A stretch of 35,075 nt of DNA from a virus. The DNA lies in the IMG/VR virus record IMGVR_UViG_3300049893_000962, positions 1 through 35,075 of that record. One strand, 5' to 3'. Positions 30,424 through 35,075 of the stretch are shown here, one piece after another. Each line of letters opens with the position of its first letter. The stretch's first letter is position 1. The notes beneath the pieces were generated by a model, which was not told where the DNA came from, searched no databases, and saw nothing but the letters and a program-made list of their open reading frames with translations. The position numbers and the translations under genes are program-made.

Positions 30424-30460
30424 AAGAGGGACTAGACTCCGGTCTGGTCCTTCTTTTTTT
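30424..30460 (+). terminator. Rho-independent terminator after the fibre and basic protein genes
   Basis: A 14-bp stem (30424-30437 pairs with 30442-30455, two G-T pairs, 4-base TCCG loop) is followed by a T run that ends at 30460. It lies 14 bases after the basic protein stop and should end the long tail transcript. The ATG at 30461 begins immediately after the T run, so no Shine-Dalgarno lies between. That next gene may rely on readthrough or on an unseen promoter. Confidence 0.8.
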
Positions 30461-30703
30461 ATGGCCTTCGTCGATTCGTATAGCTTCACTCATCGATTTA
30501 CTGATGACAATGTGATCCCAGATCTAGCTAGCTACCAGGAAATTATCCACCAATGCAACGGAGTGAATGGCGTAGCTCTCACTCGCCAGTTCTTTCAATT
30601 TGCTCTTGGGTGTGGGTTTTCTCCTAAGACGATCGTAAACGCAATGGATGAATTATCAAAAGAATATGGAGAAGTTTATTGCGGCTACAATGAGGAAAGT
30701 TGA
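30461..30703 (+). CDS. Hypothetical 80-residue protein after the terminator
   Basis: This protein (MAFVDSYSFTHRFTDDNVIPDLASYQEIIHQCNGVNGVALTRQFFQFALGCGFSPKTIVNAMDELSKEYGEVYCGYNEES) is not recognised. The helical content and a C/G-rich middle suggest a small globular protein. The ATG abuts the terminator T run and there is no Shine-Dalgarno; a leaderless message or later internal start is possible. It is 10 bases before the next, larger gene. Confidence 0.5.
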   Translation: MAFVDSYSFTHRFTDDNVIPDLASYQEIIHQCNGVNGVALTRQFFQFALGCGFSPKTIVNAMDELSKEYGEVYCGYNEES

Positions 30704-30713
30704 TTATTAAAAA

Positions 30714-31940
30714 ATGGGACAGGTTAAAGTCGGCGGTGAGCAATTTGAAACTCACATTGAGGCCGATCATCGCGGACAAATTCTTCAAAGCGGTCCCGAC
30801 AGCGGAAGCATAGACGCCTTCGGGCGTCAAAGATTTAGCGAGCCGTTCACTCTTTTTGATAGCATGTTGTGCTTATCAAAGCGCACTGAGCTATGGAATG
30901 AAACAACAGTAGCAAGCGGCTCGACCAACTACTTAGTCAACGAAAGCTCTTTGGAGCTGAAAACAACTACTGCATCTGGTGATACGGTATTGCGGCGTAC
31001 TAAGAAGAGATTTCCGTATCAGCCAGGCAAAAGCTTGATGGTCATGCAAAGCTTTGTTGGCAATGCGCCAACTGCTGGTCTAGTTCAGGAAGTGGGATAT
31101 TTTGATAACAATAATGGTATTATGCTTCGCGTTGATGGAGCTGATGTTCAATTTGTTATTCGCAGCAGTACAACAGGAAGCGTTCAGGAGGAGGTGGTGA
31201 ACAAAGCTCAATGGAATATTGACGGGTTTCCAGAGCTAGACATTAGTAAAGCGCAAATTTTTGTCGCTGACATGGAGTGGCTTGGCGTTGGCAGAGTGAG
31301 ATGTGGTTTTGTTATTGACGGGGAAATCAAGTATTGCCATGAATTCAACCATGCGAATAATATCAGCAAGGTTTACATGAAAACGGCCGTATTGCCGTTG
31401 TCTTATCGCATTCACAATTCTTCCTCCATCGCTTCTCCCGCTACGTTAAAGCAAGTTTGTAGCAGTATTATCAGCGAAGGCGGATACAATCCTGCTGGCC
31501 CTATTTATACAGCGGGGCCGGCTTTAGGAAGCGTGGGTAATGTTTCGTCTGAAACGCTAGTTGTTGCTATTCGTATGGCTAGTGGCGCAACAGATAATCT
31601 TATTTTGCCTTCTCAAGTTGATGGTGGCATTGAAGGCAATACAATCGGTAAATGGCGAATTCGTCGCGGTGTTACTATTTCTGGGGCTTCATGGCAAGCA
31701 GCAGACAATGGAAGAGGGAATGTTGAGTACACAACTGCTGGAACAATTACTGTCAGTGGTGTAACTGAATTTAGCAGTTTAATTGGAGGCAGATCTTCTT
31801 CTAGCTTTGCGGCAGAAGAAGCCATCCAGCTTTCTCTTGGAACAGATGCAAATGGGGCCAGTGAAGTGCTGGCATTAACTATTGAAGCAACAACCGCAAC
31901 AAAAGGAACTGCTTTACTGGGCTGGCGAGAGCTTGTTTAA
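30714..31940 (+). CDS. Virion structural protein, cyanophage-common type
   Basis: The 408-residue protein starts MGQVKVGGEQFETHIEADHRGQILQSGPDSGSIDAFGRQRFSEPFTLFDSMLCLS. The AFGRxRxSEPFTLFDS segment is shared by a group of structural proteins of marine phages, in my recollection. The rest is beta-rich (QPGKSLMVMQSFVGNAP, then GVGRVRCGFVIDGEIKYCHEFNHANNISKVYMKTAVLPLSYRI), with a Ser/Thr/Ala-rich C-terminus. Role in the virion is not established; a tail or capsid-associated adhesin is plausible. A promoter-like sequence overlaps its end. Confidence 0.6.
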   Translation: MGQVKVGGEQFETHIEADHRGQILQSGPDSGSIDAFGRQRFSEPFTLFDSMLCLSKRTELWNETTVASGSTNYLVNESSLELKTTTASGDTVLRRTKKRFPYQPGKSLMVMQSFVGNAPTAGLVQEVGYFDNNNGIMLRVDGADVQFVIRSSTTGSVQEEVVNKAQWNIDGFPELDISKAQIFVADMEWLGVGRVRCGFVIDGEIKYCHEFNHANNISKVYMKTAVLPLSYRIHNSSSIASPATLKQVCSSIISEGGYNPAGPIYTAGPALGSVGNVSSETLVVAIRMASGATDNLILPSQVDGGIEGNTIGKWRIRRGVTISGASWQAADNGRGNVEYTTAGTITVSGVTEFSSLIGGRSSSSFAAEEAIQLSLGTDANGASEVLALTIEATTATKGTALLGWRELV

Positions 31941-31962
31941 TTGATTAACATAGAGATATAAT
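31933..31962 (+). promoter_or_regulatory. Promoter-like sequence before the 31980 gene
   Basis: TATAAT (31957-31962) is a perfect -10 consensus, and TTGTTT (31933-31938) lies 18 bases upstream as a weak -35. Transcription would start near 31970, about 10 bases before the ATG at 31980. It may start a separate transcript for the last fibre genes. Confidence 0.4.
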
Positions 31963-31979
31963 TACAATCTGCCACTAAA

Positions 31980-32405
31980 ATGGCCACAGCTAATAAATTC
32001 TGGGCTTTCAGCGAAGCTGTAGCCGAGGCGAAACATAATCTGCAGACTGATGTATTGAAAGTTTATCTTTCAAACACCACTCCAAGTGCTAGTGGGCATG
32101 CATTTAAAGCTGATCTCACTGAAATTTCTGCTGGTTTTGGCTATAGCACAGGAGGAAATATTGCGAGTGGTGTAACTTCTGCCCAGGCGAGCGGAGTGTA
32201 CAAGCTTGTATTGAGCAATCCTACTACGTGGTTCGCGTCAGGCGGTCAAATTGGACCATTTCGGCATGCGGTTTTGTACAATTCAACGGCCTCTGGTAGC
32301 CCTTTAATTGCTTGGTGGTCATATCCAAGTGGTATCACTCTTAATGATGGGGAAAGCTTTACTGTTGTATTTAGTGCCGCAAGCGGTGTTGTGACAATCA
32401 CTTGA
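31980..32405 (+). CDS. Putative virion-associated protein
   Basis: This 141-residue protein starts MATANKFWAFSEAVAEAKHNLQTDVLKVYLSNTTPSASGHAFKADLTEISAGFGYSTGG. The pattern K-V-Y-L-S-N-T-x-P and A-D-L-T-E-I-S-A-G-x-G-Y resembles small phage structural proteins with one beta-sandwich fold, but I cannot name the function. It is probably a fibre-attached or virion surface protein. No Shine-Dalgarno is seen. Confidence 0.55.
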   Translation: MATANKFWAFSEAVAEAKHNLQTDVLKVYLSNTTPSASGHAFKADLTEISAGFGYSTGGNIASGVTSAQASGVYKLVLSNPTTWFASGGQIGPFRHAVLYNSTASGSPLIAWWSYPSGITLNDGESFTVVFSAASGVVTIT

Positions 32406-32448
32406 TTCCTTCCATCGTTTAGTTAGGATGTAATTTACAGAATGCGCC

Positions 32449-32783
32449 ATGATCAACCCTGCTCGCTACGATATTACCATTCATCAAGGCGCCACATTTG
32501 AGCTGCCTTTGCGATATAAGGATGCGTCTGGCGTTCCCGTAAACATGAGTGGTTATACAGTAACTGCTCAACTATGGGACAAATACGGCACTGTTAAGCT
32601 TGCAGATTTTCTCACTCCATGGAAAGTGCAAGGGAGTGGATATTTCGCTATTCGACTAGAAGCTAGCACAACAAGTGGCATCACGCAGCAAGGGCAATAT
32701 GACGTAATGATTACAGAACCTGGGAATGATAAATATTACCTTTTACAAGGCACTGCTTTTATTGACCTTGGCTTAACCGGACG

Positions 32784-32787
<4 letters not shown>
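32449..32787 (+). CDS. Putative tail-associated beta-sandwich protein
   Basis: The 112-residue protein ([47 protein letters not shown]...) has the I-x-Q-G-A-T-F-x-L-x-L-x-Y-K-D-x-x-G-x-P-V-x-x-S-G-Y pattern. This resembles small beta-sandwich (BppU-N-like) modules used at the base of phage receptor-binding proteins. Here it is a free-standing gene directly upstream of the collagen-like fibre, overlapping it by ATGA (32784-32787), so it may be the fibre's adaptor. Confidence 0.6.

Positions 32788-35075
<2,288 letters not shown>

Overview
This window is part of the late (structural) region of a tailed double-stranded DNA phage or prophage with a long lambda-like tail (siphovirus type). It runs from the end of a minor head protein through capsid, connector, tube, chaperone, tape-measure and tail-tip genes into the fibre genes. 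Almost everything is on the + strand, packed with ATGA/TGATG/TAATG overlaps; only two genes, an HNH endonuclease and an XRE repressor, are on the - strand. Several small proteins resemble ones common in cyanophages: a six-Cys protein ending in CPKGKW, a 47-residue basic protein ending in RGQGKG, and fibre domains around YFSEID and [11 protein letters not shown] cyanobacterial host such as Synechococcus is therefore my best guess, but it is inference. No rRNA, tRNA or CRISPR array is visible.

Layout. 2-379: C-terminus of a minor head protein. 419-4277: four-gene sugar cassette (GT4-type glycosyltransferase, GT32-like glycosyltransferase, FkbM methyltransferase, HAD-family protein) inserted in the head module. 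4274-5875: accessory stretch with a 14-codon vestigial gene start, an inverted NUMOD4/HNH endonuclease, the displaced small gene, an acidic protein and a convergent XRE regulator. 5904-9728: head module (DUF2213-type protease/scaffold with a probable nested scaffold start, cement protein, DUF2184-type major capsid protein, connectors). 9762-12446: major tail protein, terminator, tail completion proteins, and a G/GT chaperone pair joined by a -1 frameshift at A AAA AAA. 12484-18210: 1908-residue tape-measure protein with an M23 peptidase domain. 18207-29476: tail tip (three gpM-like proteins, gpL with Fe-S cysteines, gpK with JAMM+NlpC/P60, gpI, and a gpJ-like hub). 29476-35075: fibres and accessory virion proteins, ending in a collagen-like fibre open at the window edge.

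The most striking object is the gpJ-like protein. Before its lambda-J-like body it carries two tandem 130-residue Hint (intein-like) domains, about 75% identical to each other by my count. Both have Cys1, a TPNH block and a C-terminal His-Asn, but each is followed by Ala instead of Cys/Ser/Thr. This is the layout of bacterial intein-like (BIL) domains and suggests self-processing at the N-terminus of the tail hub. Other signals worth checking are the HNH insertion that seems to have duplicated the start of its target gene, the nested scaffold start, the paired gpM paralogues with swapped C-termini, and the collagen-like fibre with regular GIGIT interruptions.
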